Shown: positions 45,498 to 57,597, numbered from the stretch's first letter. The stretch: DNA of 64,000 nucleotides from an uncultured Anaerolineaceae bacterium (GCA_927443345.1 CAKMKJ010000035.1:28286-92285), one strand, 5' to 3'. The notes: a model not told the origin generated them from the sequence alone. Made by a program: numbers and translations.

Positions 45498-46478
45498 TTA
45501 CTCCAGCTTGTGCTCAAAATTGGCGATTTCTTCTTCAAGGCTGACTTTTTCTGTGGGTCGTCCTTTTTGACCCAAAAGCAGTGAATATAAACTGCTGCCC
45601 ATGGTCAAGGCTGCGCCGAACAGTGTAATCCATGAGGGGAATTGGCCCCACAGCAGAAAGCCCCAGGTGGTATTGATCGGCAGCGACATGTACTCAAAGG
45701 GTGCCACCACGGATGCTCTCGCCAGGCTGTAAGCTTTGGCAATAAAGAACATACCGCCAGCCCAGATCAACGCCAGACCAAAGATTACCACCAAATCCAG
45801 CCAGGTCGGCATGCTCCACGCATGGAAGAGGAAGGCGATACTCGGGTTAGCGTTGGGCATGGGACCAATCGCAATGACGATGGGTGCCAGAATGGCCGAA
45901 AAACCCAGGTAGACAAAGGTGCTGAAGTAACCCATGGTTGCGCTGCTGTCAGTGGTTTGCAGCCGGCGGGTGACTAAAATTGACAATACATAAAACAACA
46001 CATTCAGCAGCACAAAAATCGACCCCAGATTGAAATGCGCCGAATCCGGGCGGATAATGATCAGCACACCGATAAACCCTACGATCAGCGCAACCCACTT
46101 CTTGAACACCACCTTCTCTCCCAATATCATCACCGATAAGAGCGTGATCATCAAAGGGGTCGAAAACTTGATCGCCGATATTTCAGCTAATGGTAGTGAC
46201 GCGAGCCCCATGAAGTAAGTGGTGTAAGAGAGAAAAAGAAAAGCGCCCCGCAGAATTTCAAGTTTAGGCTGTTTTGTTTTGGGCAGCCCTCTCTGGCCTT
46301 CCATACGGTAAAAGATCAACGTAATGGGTATCGCGATCAGCGTGCGCAGAATAACAATTTGCAAAATGGGATAGCTGCCGCCCATTCTCTTTACAGTAAT
46401 ATCCTGTAAAGAGAAAATCAAAATTCCCAATACCAGCGCACCGACACCTAATAAATTTTTTCTATTATTCTTCATCAA
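45498..46478 (-). CDS. EamA/DMT-family transporter
   Basis: Ten-TM pattern; LRGAFLFLSYTTYFMGLASLPLAEISAIKFSTPLMITLLSVMILGEKVVFKKWVALIVGFIGVLIIIRP. Confidence 0.92.
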   Translation of the reverse strand: MMKNNRKNLLGVGALVLGILIFSLQDITVKRMGGSYPILQIVILRTLIAIPITLIFYRMEGQRGLPKTKQPKLEILRGAFLFLSYTTYFMGLASLPLAEISAIKFSTPLMITLLSVMILGEKVVFKKWVALIVGFIGVLIIIRPDSAHFNLGSIFVLLNVLFYVLSILVTRRLQTTDSSATMGYFSTFVYLGFSAILAPIVIAIGPMPNANPSIAFLFHAWSMPTWLDLVVIFGLALIWAGGMFFIAKAYSLARASVVAPFEYMSLPINTTWGFLLWGQFPSWITLFGAALTMGSSLYSLLLGQKGRPTEKVSLEEEIANFEHKLE

Positions 46479-46481
46479 ACA

Positions 46482-47850
<1,369 letters not shown>

Positions 47851-47947
47851 GGTTTTTTTCTCCAGTCACACTATAACGCCTGGAGTTAACTCCAAGTCAA
47901 GGGATAATTTTCTATTATCCTCTATTTGTCCAATAATAACAAAAAAA

Positions 47948-47972
47948 GATGCCTCCTTTTATTGGAGGCATC
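47948..47972 (-). terminator. Intrinsic terminator of the ABC operon
   Basis: Minus strand GATGCCTCC-AATAAAA-GGAGGCATC followed by TTTTTTTG. Confidence 0.8.
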
Positions 47973-48043
47973 GCTGAAATTGATAGGATATTGCTATTTA
48001 CGTTCTTTATGTGAATGTTACGTTGTTTATCAGTGGACTCTAT

Positions 48044-48811
48044 TTATGCCCGCTGTTTATACACCTGCATGGCAATGAGATACGCTACGATCATAATCCC
48101 GACGCACCAGGCAAGCGCGATCCACAGGTCATTGCCAACTGGTTGACCATACAGCAGCGCACGGATGGATTCCACAATCGAAGTTGCTGGCTGATTTTCG
48201 GCAAAGGCGCGCACCACTTTTGGCATCGACTCGGTCGGCACAAACGCCGAACTGATAAAGGGCAAAAAGATTATCGGATATGAAAAACCTGTGGCCCCAT
48301 CTATCGATTTTGCAGACAATCCAGCGATCGCTGCCACCCACGTCAAGGCCAAAGTAACCAATGCGAGGATACCCGCTACGGCAAGCCATTCCAACACACC
48401 CGCCTGTGAGCGAAAGCCCATCAGCAGCGCCACAATTATGATCACTGTTACAGACATCGCATTCGATACCAGTGATGTCAGCACGTGCCCCCACAGCGCT
48501 GCCGAACGTGCAATCGGCATGGAGTGGAAGCGTTCGAAGATTCCCCTTTGCATATCCAAAAACAGTCGATAAGCTGTATAAGAGATACCGCTGGCAATTG
48601 CAATCAACAGACTACCCGGCAGCAAGTAATTAACATAGTTATCTGTACCGGTTTGAATGGCGCCGCCGAAAACGTAGACAAACAACAGCATCATCACAAT
48701 CGGTGTGACGGTTACCGTGAGAATCGTATCCATGCTGCGGAAAATATGCCGCATCGACCGTCCAAGCATGACGCCCATATCGCTGCAAAAGTAATTTTTT
48801 TGTGTTTCCAT
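48044..48811 (-). CDS. ABC-2 type permease
   Basis: LLPGSLLIAIASGISYTAYRLFLDMQRGIFERFHSMPIARSAALWGHVLTSLVSNAMSV. Confidence 0.92.
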   Translation of the reverse strand: METQKNYFCSDMGVMLGRSMRHIFRSMDTILTVTVTPIVMMLLFVYVFGGAIQTGTDNYVNYLLPGSLLIAIASGISYTAYRLFLDMQRGIFERFHSMPIARSAALWGHVLTSLVSNAMSVTVIIIVALLMGFRSQAGVLEWLAVAGILALVTLALTWVAAIAGLSAKSIDGATGFSYPIIFLPFISSAFVPTESMPKVVRAFAENQPATSIVESIRALLYGQPVGNDLWIALAWCVGIMIVAYLIAMQVYKQRA

Positions 48812-49582
48812 TTATTTTTCCTCTTTCTTGCCGATGATGGCGAGGAAGATTTCCTCCAGAGTCGGCTGTTTTTCAATATATTCCACCTTTGCAGGCGGGA
48901 ACAATTTTTTCAAATCGGCGAGCGTGCCATTGGCGATAATTTTGCCCTCATGCAAAATAGCAATCTGGTCGGCAAGCTGCTCGGCTTCTTCTAAATACTG
49001 TGTGGTCAGAAACACCGTTGTGCCATTGGCAGCCAGTGCTTTGACCGTCTTCCATACCTCAATGCGCCCTTCAGGATCAAGCCCGGTGGTCGGCTCATCA
49101 AGAAAAATGAGCTGCGGTTTGCCTACAAGACTCATAGCAATGTCGAGTCTGCGGCTCATCCCGCCTGAGTAAGTGACTACTCTGCGATCGGCGGCATCAG
49201 CCAAGCTGAAGCGGTTCAGTAACTCATCAGCCACCTGACGCGGATTTTCGAGATGCCTTAGTTTGGCGATCATGATCAAATTTTCTCGCCCCGTCAACAC
49301 CTCGTCCACCGCGGCAAATTGTCCCGTCAGACTGATGGATTGGCGCACTAAACCAGGCCTGGTTGCAACGTCAAAACCATTAACAGAAGCGGTTCCCACA
49401 TCCTTTTTAAGCAGCGTGGTGAGGATTTTAATAATCGTGGTCTTACCTGCACCATTTGAACCGAGCAGGGCGAAAATGCTGCCCTTTTCAACTTCAAAAT
49501 CTACCCCTTTTAATACTTGAAGTTTCTTGTAGGCTTTTTGCAGCCCATTAACCTGGATTGCTTTGTTTTGATTACTATTCAT
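48812..49582 (-). CDS. ABC transporter ATP-binding protein (DrrA-like)
   Basis: LLGSNGAGKTTIIKILTTLL, YSGGMSRRLDIAMSLVGKPQLIFLDEPTTGLDPEGR. Start at MNSNQNK. Confidence 0.95.
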   Translation of the reverse strand: MNSNQNKAIQVNGLQKAYKKLQVLKGVDFEVEKGSIFALLGSNGAGKTTIIKILTTLLKKDVGTASVNGFDVATRPGLVRQSISLTGQFAAVDEVLTGRENLIMIAKLRHLENPRQVADELLNRFSLADAADRRVVTYSGGMSRRLDIAMSLVGKPQLIFLDEPTTGLDPEGRIEVWKTVKALAANGTTVFLTTQYLEEAEQLADQIAILHEGKIIANGTLADLKKLFPPAKVEYIEKQPTLEEIFLAIIGKKEEK

Positions 49583-49727
49583 TAGATTATCCTTTCGTAG
49601 GTTTTGTTTATGAAAATAGGTGCATAAAACCATCATTTTCTCGGTATGTGAGAAAACGCTTTCGTGATTTTCAGTGGGTTAAAGTCTCACTGAATGTGGA
49701 TTAGCTTTTAGAAAAAAGTGACTGAAA

Positions 49728-50447
49728 TTAGATCGTATTGACGTTGGTCAAATTGGCTTTATATCCTTTTAATAATGCGTAAGTTAATTTATCCATAGTT
49801 GCACCATCAAAAATTGCTTTTCTGGGATCTGAATTTTTGAAATTGACGTTTTGAATGACAGCATTCTTGAATGAGGTTCCGTTTAAATCAGACCCATGAA
49901 AATTGGTACCAACCAGAGTAACACCCTCAAAACTGGCGCCATTTAAATCCGATCCATTAAATTCTGTGTTTTCAACGTTGGCGTTTCTGAAACTTGTATT
50001 TCTCAAATCGGACCCTTTGAACACCGCTTCAGTTAAATTAGCGCCATCAAATTTGACATTTCTCAAATCCATGCCTTTAAAGGATCCGTTGGATAATTCT
50101 GCTCCGCTAAAATCCGCCCCTTTTAATGAACTATTATCGAACTTACTGCTTTGCGCGACCACACCGCGTAAATCTGAATTACTCATATCCAGGTTGGAAT
50201 AATCTTTATTGATAATTTGATGAAGTGATTTAGTCTTTGCTGCGATGCTGTCAACGATCTCACCAATATCGCCGATGGATTCAATGGTCATTTTGAAGGC
50301 AATCTCTTCATCATGACCTTCGTTTACCAGGTCGTTGAAACGGTCTTGCAGATTAATTGAAATCTCATCCTTCAATTCTCTTACCGTCTTCACATCTTCG
50401 TATTGTGAGAAAATACCTCTTAAGTAATTTTCAATTCTTTCATTCAT
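49728..50447 (-). CDS. DUF1700-like N-terminal domain fused to pentapeptide repeats
   Basis: N-term MNERIENYLRGIFSQYEDVKTVRELKDEISINLQDRFNDLVNEGHDEEIAFKMTIESIGDI; then A(D/N)LxG(A/S)xF-type repeats. Confidence 0.88.
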   Translation of the reverse strand: MNERIENYLRGIFSQYEDVKTVRELKDEISINLQDRFNDLVNEGHDEEIAFKMTIESIGDIGEIVDSIAAKTKSLHQIINKDYSNLDMSNSDLRGVVAQSSKFDNSSLKGADFSGAELSNGSFKGMDLRNVKFDGANLTEAVFKGSDLRNTSFRNANVENTEFNGSDLNGASFEGVTLVGTNFHGSDLNGTSFKNAVIQNVNFKNSDPRKAIFDGATMDKLTYALLKGYKANLTNVNTI

Positions 50448-50465
50448 GATTTTTTATCCTTATAT

Positions 50466-50795
50466 TTATAGAAGTTGATCCAGAATACGTTTGGCGTATT
50501 CCCAATTCGCTTTATTCTCTGCGTAAAGCGTTTTCCCTTTTTCACTGACTCGGTAGTACTTCCGCCGGCCACCCTGGGTTTCATCGCCCCAATAAGAAGT
50601 GATGCCGCCGTCGCCTTCGAGCCGTTTCAAGCTGGAATACATGGTGGCTTCTTTCAGTTCATATTCGCCAAGCGAATTTGAACTGATTAGTTTGGATATC
50701 TCATACCCATATTTATCGCCATCCATGAGCAGCTTGAGGATCATCGTGTCTGTGTGACCTCTGAGCAAATCTGAAGAAATTTTATTATCAATCAT
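50466..50795 (-). CDS. PadR-family transcriptional regulator
   Basis: LLRGHTDTMILKLLMDGDKYGYEISKLISSNSLGEYELKEATMYSSLKRLEGDGGITSYWGDETQGGRRKYYRVSEKG. Confidence 0.95.
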   Translation of the reverse strand: MIDNKISSDLLRGHTDTMILKLLMDGDKYGYEISKLISSNSLGEYELKEATMYSSLKRLEGDGGITSYWGDETQGGRRKYYRVSEKGKTLYAENKANWEYAKRILDQLL

Positions 50796-50945
50796 GCTGC
50801 CTCCTGTATGTTTAATTTATACATCATATTACTATGTCTGTCAATGTACTATTTTCATCATAATACTATTCCCGTAACACCAGTTACTCGTCTCATAAAA
50901 AAATGGATGTGCTTGTCCATCGTGATAGACGTATAATACTGACTA

Positions 50946-51635
50946 ATGAAAAAAATATTGGTCATTGATGACGATACCCTCATGCGGCGCAGCATGGCTT
51001 ATAACCTCGAACAAGCCGGCTACAAAGCATTTACTGCTGCCAATGCGGAAGATGGTCTTGAAATCATCCGCAACGCGCCCCCCGACCTAGTCTTGCTGGA
51101 TATCGGCCTCCCCGAGATGGATGGCCTCGACGCCATCAAACAGATCAAATCCATATCTCCCATCCCTGTCATCTTTGTCACCGCCCGCCGCCGTGAACTG
51201 GATGAAGTTGTCGGGCTTGAACTCGGCGCTGACGATTACATCACCAAACCCTTTGACCATGACGTGCTGCTTGCCCATATCAAAGCTGTGCTGCGCCGTT
51301 CTTCACCGGCTGCAGAGCTGGCTGCCACCATGCCCATTCAAGCCGGCACACTCTATATGGACCCCATCACACACACCGCCAAACTGACTGATAAAATACT
51401 CGAGTTGAGTCCGCGTGAATTTGACCTGCTTTATCTGCTCGCACGTGACCGCAATCAGGTAAAATCCACCTCGGAGATTCTTTCTCAGGTTTGGGGTGCG
51501 GAGTATTATGGCGAACCCCAGGTGGTTTATGTGCACATCCGCTGGCTGCGCCAGAAGCTTGAAGTTGATCCCAACCATCCTTCCTTGATTCTCACAGTTC
51601 GCGGAGTGGGTTACAAATTTTCTGGAGGCGAATAA
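50946..51635 (+). CDS. OmpR-family response regulator
   Basis: KILVIDDDTLMRRSMAYNLEQAGY...LLDIGLPEMDGLDAI...DDYITKPFDHDVLLAHIKAVLRR; winged-helix C-terminus. Confidence 0.95.
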   Translation: MKKILVIDDDTLMRRSMAYNLEQAGYKAFTAANAEDGLEIIRNAPPDLVLLDIGLPEMDGLDAIKQIKSISPIPVIFVTARRRELDEVVGLELGADDYITKPFDHDVLLAHIKAVLRRSSPAAELAATMPIQAGTLYMDPITHTAKLTDKILELSPREFDLLYLLARDRNQVKSTSEILSQVWGAEYYGEPQVVYVHIRWLRQKLEVDPNHPSLILTVRGVGYKFSGGE

Positions 51636-53059
51636 TGTTTCGCACAATTCAACGCAGAATGATCTTCGGTCAACTCCTCGTTTTATTACTCGTATTACCG
51701 CTGATGGGTGTTCTTTTGATATTCGGCATTGAAAGCCGCTTCTTGATCCCCAAGTTCGCCAATACCCTGCTGGGAGACGCAAGGCTGCTTTCTGAGATCA
51801 GCAGTGCAGAATATGAGCTTTGGGGCAATCCTTTCCTTATCGAAAAGTTGATCTCCCGGGTTCAATTGGATCCATCCATTAAGGTCATGTTCCTTGATTC
51901 TGCTGGCAGACCTTTATACTCTTCTGATCCCGCTGATTATTCAAACCCGGTGGCTATCAATTCCAACGGTATCATTAGCGCCCAAAATGGTCATGAAATC
52001 GCCTTGACCTCCTATTCCATCATCCGCATCAAAGATACTTATGTAGATGTTTATGAACCGGTTTTGGATTCAAGCAATTCAATTATCGGCATCGTCAGGC
52101 TGACTTACCGGGTGGAATCACTGTATCAAATTTTTGATCAACTGCGTTGGCAAATCGTGCTTGTGGTGCTAATAGGACTGGTCATCAGTGCGCTCATCAG
52201 CGCATGGATGGCTATGCGAATTAGCCGCCCGATCACAAAAGTGACCAGGGCCATCTACGATCTGGCGGTTGGCCGCAGTCATGTGCCCCTTGAAGAAACC
52301 GGTCCCGATGAATTGCAGTCTCAGGCTCAGGCTGTCAACTTTCTGGTCGCCGAACTGGATACCCACGAAAAATCCAGGCGCCAGTTGCTGGCCAACCTGG
52401 TGCATGAACTGGGGCGTCCGCTGGGTTCCATCCGCTCCGCCATCCACGCGCTTGAGACAGGCGCAGATAAAGACCCCTCCCTATACAAAGACCTCACCTC
52501 TGGCATGGATGGCGAAACGCTACGCCTTCAACATTTGCTGAATGATCTCTCGCATCTCTACGACCAATCCGTCGGCGCCCTGGAACTTGATGTTCAAACC
52601 GTGGATATTCAACAATGGCTGCCGGGTGTGCTGCGCTCCTGGCAGCTTCTCGCTCAAGAAAAGAGTCTCTCCTGGAGCGAACACATCAGTCCCGATTGTT
52701 CAACCATCAAAATGGACCCTGACCGTATGGCTCAGGTGGTGGGCAATTTATTGAGCAATGCTGTCAAATACACCAAACCGGGCGGCAGCATCAATGTTGC
52801 CGCAGACATTGACAACGAAAAATTCCATCTCTCCATTCAAGATAGCGGTGTCGGCATTCAACCTGATGAGATCAAAAAAGTGTTCCTGCCCTTCTTTAGA
52901 GGGAAACAAGGCCGCCGCATCAAACAGGGCATGGGGTTGGGGCTATCCATTGCCAGAGATTTGACCGAAGCGCACGGTGGCACACTTGATGTCACTTCCC
53001 ATCCCAATGGCGGCAGTATCTTCGAGGTTTGGCTTCCCTTGAATTCGGAGGATTCATAA
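51635..53059 (+). CDS. HAMP-containing sensor histidine kinase
   Basis: Two TMs, LLANLVHELGRPLGSIRSAI (H-box), GNLLSNAVKYTKPGG, QDSGVGI, GMGLGLSIARDLTEAHGG. Confidence 0.93.
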   Translation: MFRTIQRRMIFGQLLVLLLVLPLMGVLLIFGIESRFLIPKFANTLLGDARLLSEISSAEYELWGNPFLIEKLISRVQLDPSIKVMFLDSAGRPLYSSDPADYSNPVAINSNGIISAQNGHEIALTSYSIIRIKDTYVDVYEPVLDSSNSIIGIVRLTYRVESLYQIFDQLRWQIVLVVLIGLVISALISAWMAMRISRPITKVTRAIYDLAVGRSHVPLEETGPDELQSQAQAVNFLVAELDTHEKSRRQLLANLVHELGRPLGSIRSAIHALETGADKDPSLYKDLTSGMDGETLRLQHLLNDLSHLYDQSVGALELDVQTVDIQQWLPGVLRSWQLLAQEKSLSWSEHISPDCSTIKMDPDRMAQVVGNLLSNAVKYTKPGGSINVAADIDNEKFHLSIQDSGVGIQPDEIKKVFLPFFRGKQGRRIKQGMGLGLSIARDLTEAHGGTLDVTSHPNGGSIFEVWLPLNSEDS

Positions 53060-53111
53060 GAGAATTAAACTTTTACTCTACAATTTCGCATTTCGAATCC
53101 AAACCATGCCA

Positions 53112-53140
53112 CAAAGAATCCCCTATTTGCGGGGATTCTT
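53112..53140 (+). terminator. Intrinsic terminator
   Basis: AAAGAATCCCC-TATTTGC-GGGGATTCTTT. Confidence 0.75.
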
Positions 53141-53244
53141 TTCAATCACTCCTTAATGTCGCCTTAAGCATGCGATAAACTCGCGATAAAGACTAACCAC
53201 TGTTGAAAATGGTATCCTCCATATAACATTATTGGAGGTAACCT

Positions 53245-54912
53245 ATGAGCACTAAAAAAATATCTGCACTTTCCATCATTCTTATTCTGGCGATTTCACT
53301 CTCCGCCTGCAGCACAATCACTGCGAATCCAACCTTAACCGCCCCGACTCAAACGGTTGAAACCGAACAGCCTCAAGAAGAAGCTTCACCCGCCACTGAA
53401 TCCAGCCCCATCTTGGGATCACTTTCAGCCTATCAGACGGCGCTTGAGGGCATTTATACCAGGGTCAATCCCTCGGTAGTCAATATTCAGGTGACTGAGA
53501 ATGTACAAGTTTCCAACTCAACCACTAAAAATCCGTTTGGCAACATTCCAGGATTCGAATTCAACTTTGGCTCACCCTCAACCCCCGACCAACAAGAGTC
53601 AACCCAGGTTCAACAGTCGCTAGGCTCCGGTTTTGTATGGAACGAAGACGGATACATCGTGACCAACAACCATGTCGTCGCAGATGCCGATAAGATTCAG
53701 GTGAAATTCTCTGACGGCACCATCGCCAATGCCAAAGTGGTTGGCACGGACGTCAACAGCGATCTGGCTGTCATCCAACTCGTGGATTATTCTGGGCCGC
53801 TTCAACCGATTACATCATCCGATTCATCAGAGGTCAAAGTTGGGCAAGTGGCGATCGCCATCGGTAATCCGTATGGACTGGAAAACACTATGACTGTTGG
53901 TATTGTCAGTGCCGTGGGTCGATCGCTGCCAACAGATCAAACCTCGTCAACCTCTTACACCATCCCTGATGTCATCCAGACCGATGCCCCCATCAACCCT
54001 GGCAATTCTGGCGGTGTTTTGGTCAACGATCAGGGAGAATTAATCGGTGTGACCGCAGCCATCGAATCTTCCACCGGTTCCAATGCCGGCATCGGCTTCG
54101 CCATTCCCTCCAGCACTGTCCACAGAGTCGTGCCAGAGCTGATCAAATCAGGCAAGTATGAACATCCCTACCTCGGGTTGACCGGCACCACACTGACCCC
54201 TGACCTTTCAACAGCCATGGATCTAGACTCAGAATTGCGCGGCGTATTAGTGGTCGCGGTTGCCAATGACACTCCTGCTGACAAAGCCGGATTGATCGGC
54301 AGCAGTAAAATAGTCACTATTGATGGTAGTTCCGCACAAATCGGCGGAGACATCATTACCGCCATCGACGGACAATCACTCACTTCGATGGAAGACCTGA
54401 TCTCTTATCTGGCAAGCCATACCAAAGTCGGACAATCTATTAAACTTACCATCCTGCGTGATGGCTCCGAGAAAACTCTTGAAGCAACCGTGGCCGCCAG
54501 ACCAGGCAGCGTTGAACAAACTGCAGTCCAGAATAATCAATCCTCAGAAGAAAACGCCTCCACATCCGCGTGGATGGGAATTTCTGTCACCTCAATGAAC
54601 TCTGCCCTCGCGCAAGCAATGGGGCTGCCCGAAGATCAAAAAGGGCTTCTTTTACAGCAATTGGTCTCCGGCGGACCTGCCGATCTTGCCGGATTGATCG
54701 GCAGCTACAAACCGGTCATCATCAACGGCAAACGAGTGCTTATTGGCGGTGATATTATTACTGCCATTGAGAATCAACCCGTCTCTGCCGCGGATGAATT
54801 ACAGCAAGCTATTTCTGAAAAATCACCTGGTGACCAATTATCACTTACCATCTTACGTGATGGCAATGAAACGACCATAGTCGTTATCCTGGCTGAAAAA
54901 CCAACCAGTTAA
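53245..54912 (+). CDS. HtrA/DegP-like serine protease lipoprotein with two PDZ domains
   Basis: Lipobox-like ISLSACS; NNHVVADADKIQVKFSDG, NSDLAVIQL, TDAPINPGNSGGVLVN; two PDZ segments ending DGSEKTLEATVA and DGNETTIVVILAEKP. Confidence 0.94.
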   Translation: MSTKKISALSIILILAISLSACSTITANPTLTAPTQTVETEQPQEEASPATESSPILGSLSAYQTALEGIYTRVNPSVVNIQVTENVQVSNSTTKNPFGNIPGFEFNFGSPSTPDQQESTQVQQSLGSGFVWNEDGYIVTNNHVVADADKIQVKFSDGTIANAKVVGTDVNSDLAVIQLVDYSGPLQPITSSDSSEVKVGQVAIAIGNPYGLENTMTVGIVSAVGRSLPTDQTSSTSYTIPDVIQTDAPINPGNSGGVLVNDQGELIGVTAAIESSTGSNAGIGFAIPSSTVHRVVPELIKSGKYEHPYLGLTGTTLTPDLSTAMDLDSELRGVLVVAVANDTPADKAGLIGSSKIVTIDGSSAQIGGDIITAIDGQSLTSMEDLISYLASHTKVGQSIKLTILRDGSEKTLEATVAARPGSVEQTAVQNNQSSEENASTSAWMGISVTSMNSALAQAMGLPEDQKGLLLQQLVSGGPADLAGLIGSYKPVIINGKRVLIGGDIITAIENQPVSAADELQQAISEKSPGDQLSLTILRDGNETTIVVILAEKPTS

Positions 54913-54940
54913 CACTTCTTCCTTCCTATAGCTAGAAAAA

Positions 54941-54977
54941 ACTGCAACAGGTCCCACCGATGGGCCTGTTGTAGTTT
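54941..54977 (+). terminator. Intrinsic terminator
   Basis: ACTGCAACAGG-TCCCACCGATGGG-CCTGTTGTAGT. Confidence 0.65.
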
Positions 54978-55076
54978 AATCATCTTTATAATTTGCGAAC
55001 AACAAAAACGTCAAAACTCAGAAGTGCTGGTTCTAAATAATTACGGTATGATTGGGTTATACAAATAGGAGTTAAT

Positions 55077-55934
55077 ATGTCTGAGAATAATCAAATTCGA
55101 AAAGTTGTTAATTCCATCGAACCACAGAGTGTCATGGAAGGTGCCGGTGTCAAACTGCGCCGCTCCATTGCCACCCGTCAAGTAGACTATGTCGATCCCT
55201 TTCTGCTCTTCGACCATTTCGGCTCACACGACCCCGCGGATTATATGGCCGGGTTCCCCATGCATCCCCACCGCGGCATCGAAACCGTCACCTATATGCA
55301 AGCCGGGTCGGTGCGCCACACCGATAGTCTTGGCAATTCAGGTGTCATCTCCGCCGGCGACCTGCAGTGGATGACCGCTGGCAGCGGCATCATGCACGAA
55401 GAAATGCCCCAGCAGGGCGCTGATGGTCATATGGAAGGTTTTCAGCTTTGGGTTAACCTGCCAGCCAAATTAAAAATGAGCCCTCCGCGCTATCAAGAAA
55501 TTCAGGCGGATTCTATTCCCGAAACCAAGCCTGAACCAGGCATCCGGGTAAAAGTGATCGCCGGCGAATTCGCTGGCCAGCGCGGACCGGCGACAGAAAT
55601 TGCTGCCGACCCCACCTATCTGGATGTGGCGCTTGACCCTGGCGTCACCTTCACCACACACATAGCGTCTGACCATACCGCCTTTGGTTATCTCTACTTC
55701 GGAGATGGCGACTTTGGCGGCACTTTTGCTTCAGCCACCAAACTGCTTATTTTTGGCGAAGGAGAGTCCATTCAGGTAACAGCAGACAAAATCGGAGCGA
55801 AATTTTTATTGATATCTGGTAAACCCCTGGGTGAACCCATCGCGCGACACGGCCCCTTCGTAATGAACACTCAACAAGAGATCATGGAAGCACTTAAAGA
55901 CCTCCGTGAAGGCACCTTTATCAAACAAAGCTAA
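55077..55934 (+). CDS. Pirin family protein
   Basis: VDPFLLFDHFGSHDPADYMAGFPMHPHRGIETVTYMQAGSVRHTDSLGNSGVISAGDLQWMTAGSGIMHEE. Confidence 0.96.
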   Translation: MSENNQIRKVVNSIEPQSVMEGAGVKLRRSIATRQVDYVDPFLLFDHFGSHDPADYMAGFPMHPHRGIETVTYMQAGSVRHTDSLGNSGVISAGDLQWMTAGSGIMHEEMPQQGADGHMEGFQLWVNLPAKLKMSPPRYQEIQADSIPETKPEPGIRVKVIAGEFAGQRGPATEIAADPTYLDVALDPGVTFTTHIASDHTAFGYLYFGDGDFGGTFASATKLLIFGEGESIQVTADKIGAKFLLISGKPLGEPIARHGPFVMNTQQEIMEALKDLREGTFIKQS

Positions 55935-55950
55935 TGAACGAATAAAAATG

Positions 55951-55979
55951 ATCCCCGGTTTCAACAATGAACCGGGGAT
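55951..55979. terminator. Terminator hairpin between convergent genes
   Basis: ATCCCCGGTT-TCAACAATG-AACCGGGGAT. Confidence 0.6.
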
Positions 55980-56006
55980 ATGCAAAACGATGGCAACATC
56001 CATTAA

Positions 56007-57233
56007 TCAAGCCATTATTATTTCCATTTCGGTAATCTCAACAACAACCTTACGATTTTTCTGTAAGAGAATCACCAACACCGTAGCAATCAACGCAGAA
56101 CCCGCCCAAAAAACAAAAGGTGCACCAGCCCAATAAGCTGCCAGGCTGTTGCCAAGCGCAGGTTCCACACTCATGCCGATGCCACCGATGCCGTTGATAA
56201 TTCCCATGGCTGTTCCGGCATATACATGACCGATCCCGTCAGTTTCAATTACTGATGTAAATAACATGGCCATAAAACCATCACGCATAAAACCTGATAA
56301 CAAAACAAACACCCAAACCCAGTTACCCTTCGCGATACTTAATAAACTAAATCCCAAGACAGTCATTATGCCAGCAATCACCATGATCTTTTTACGCGAG
56401 CCCATCCGATCAGACATCAATGCCAAGGGCAGAACAAAAACCATGCTCACCAGGTTATAAGCGGAAAGGGCGCTGTCAGCTCGAAGACCTTCCCATCCGT
56501 TGCCCCGCAGATAAAGTGGCAAATAGCCCATCACCCCTTGAATTGCCCCTGCCATGCAAAACATCACCAGGCCAATCAGCCAAATATTTTTCATTTTAAA
56601 AACGTGTTGAATGCTTTTCCCCATGGATACCGATTGCCCCGTTGACGATTTTGGAATTGGAGCCGAACGCGTAAAAAACCAGGGGATGCATAAAATAGCC
56701 CCAATCAAGCCGTAGAAAACAAACACATTGCGCCATCCTCCCAACCAGGGAGACAAAATAGATGCGCTGAGAATTGACCCCAAAAAGAAACCAAGCGCCA
56801 TGGCCATGGTCACAAATCCATTCGCCAACCCCAACTGCGAATTTGGAAACCACTGTCCAATAGTCTTGAGACCATTTAAAAACACAAAGGGCATAAAGGC
56901 GCCAACCAACACTACAGAAACCAATAGAAAGCCATAATCAGGTGATAAACCCCTGATAGCCCCCAACAATCCAACCAGCAAGGTGCTGACCAGCATCATT
57001 TTCTTGGGTCCAAACTTGTCTCCCAATGACCCGCCGAATAGACTAGTGAAGATGGCTGGCAGCGAACCGATCCCCCATAAGACTCCTATTTGCACCACAT
57101 TTAAATTCAATTCTTGTGCGATCTCGTTTGAAAGCACTGACAAAGCCATCGACGGCATAGCCAGGATGACAATATTTGTGATCAAAATGAGGCATAACAG
57201 ATACCACTTATACTTACTATTATGTGTTTCCAT
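56007..57233 (-). CDS. MFS transporter
   Basis: 12-TM pattern; GVLWGIGSLPAIFTSLFGGSLGDKFGPKKMMLVSTLLVGLLGAIRGL. Confidence 0.92.
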   Translation of the reverse strand: METHNSKYKWYLLCLILITNIVILAMPSMALSVLSNEIAQELNLNVVQIGVLWGIGSLPAIFTSLFGGSLGDKFGPKKMMLVSTLLVGLLGAIRGLSPDYGFLLVSVVLVGAFMPFVFLNGLKTIGQWFPNSQLGLANGFVTMAMALGFFLGSILSASILSPWLGGWRNVFVFYGLIGAILCIPWFFTRSAPIPKSSTGQSVSMGKSIQHVFKMKNIWLIGLVMFCMAGAIQGVMGYLPLYLRGNGWEGLRADSALSAYNLVSMVFVLPLALMSDRMGSRKKIMVIAGIMTVLGFSLLSIAKGNWVWVFVLLSGFMRDGFMAMLFTSVIETDGIGHVYAGTAMGIINGIGGIGMSVEPALGNSLAAYWAGAPFVFWAGSALIATVLVILLQKNRKVVVEITEMEIIMA

Positions 57234-57544
57234 TTATTCTTTCTGTAAATTACCAGGGATAATAATTGCGTTTTCCAATAATATCATGTTAAGGCGGGCA
57301 GTTAAAGAAACGGAAATTTTTTAAAGGTAAATAGGCAAATAAATCATGCACAAATTGCTTTTGAATTTTTCTGGTTATTGTCAATTCTGTAAATCTCAAA
57401 AAATGATTTTTGTTTTCAATGATAGGCAAAACTCAGCAGGGTAATCGCATTTGGTATGATTATCCATTTATATTTAACAAATGAGCGTTTATACTGCGAC
57501 GAGACGGTTTTTGTAACTCTCTCTCTGTATTGGCGCAATATGCC

Positions 57545-57579
57545 AGAGAGGCTGCCTGTGAAATCATGGCAGCCTCTCT
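57545..57579. terminator. Hairpin, probable terminator of the downstream lipoprotein gene
   Basis: 12-bp stem AGAGAGGCTGCC/GGCAGCCTCTCT. Confidence 0.55.
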
Positions 57580-57597
57580 TTATATCCAATTTAAGTG

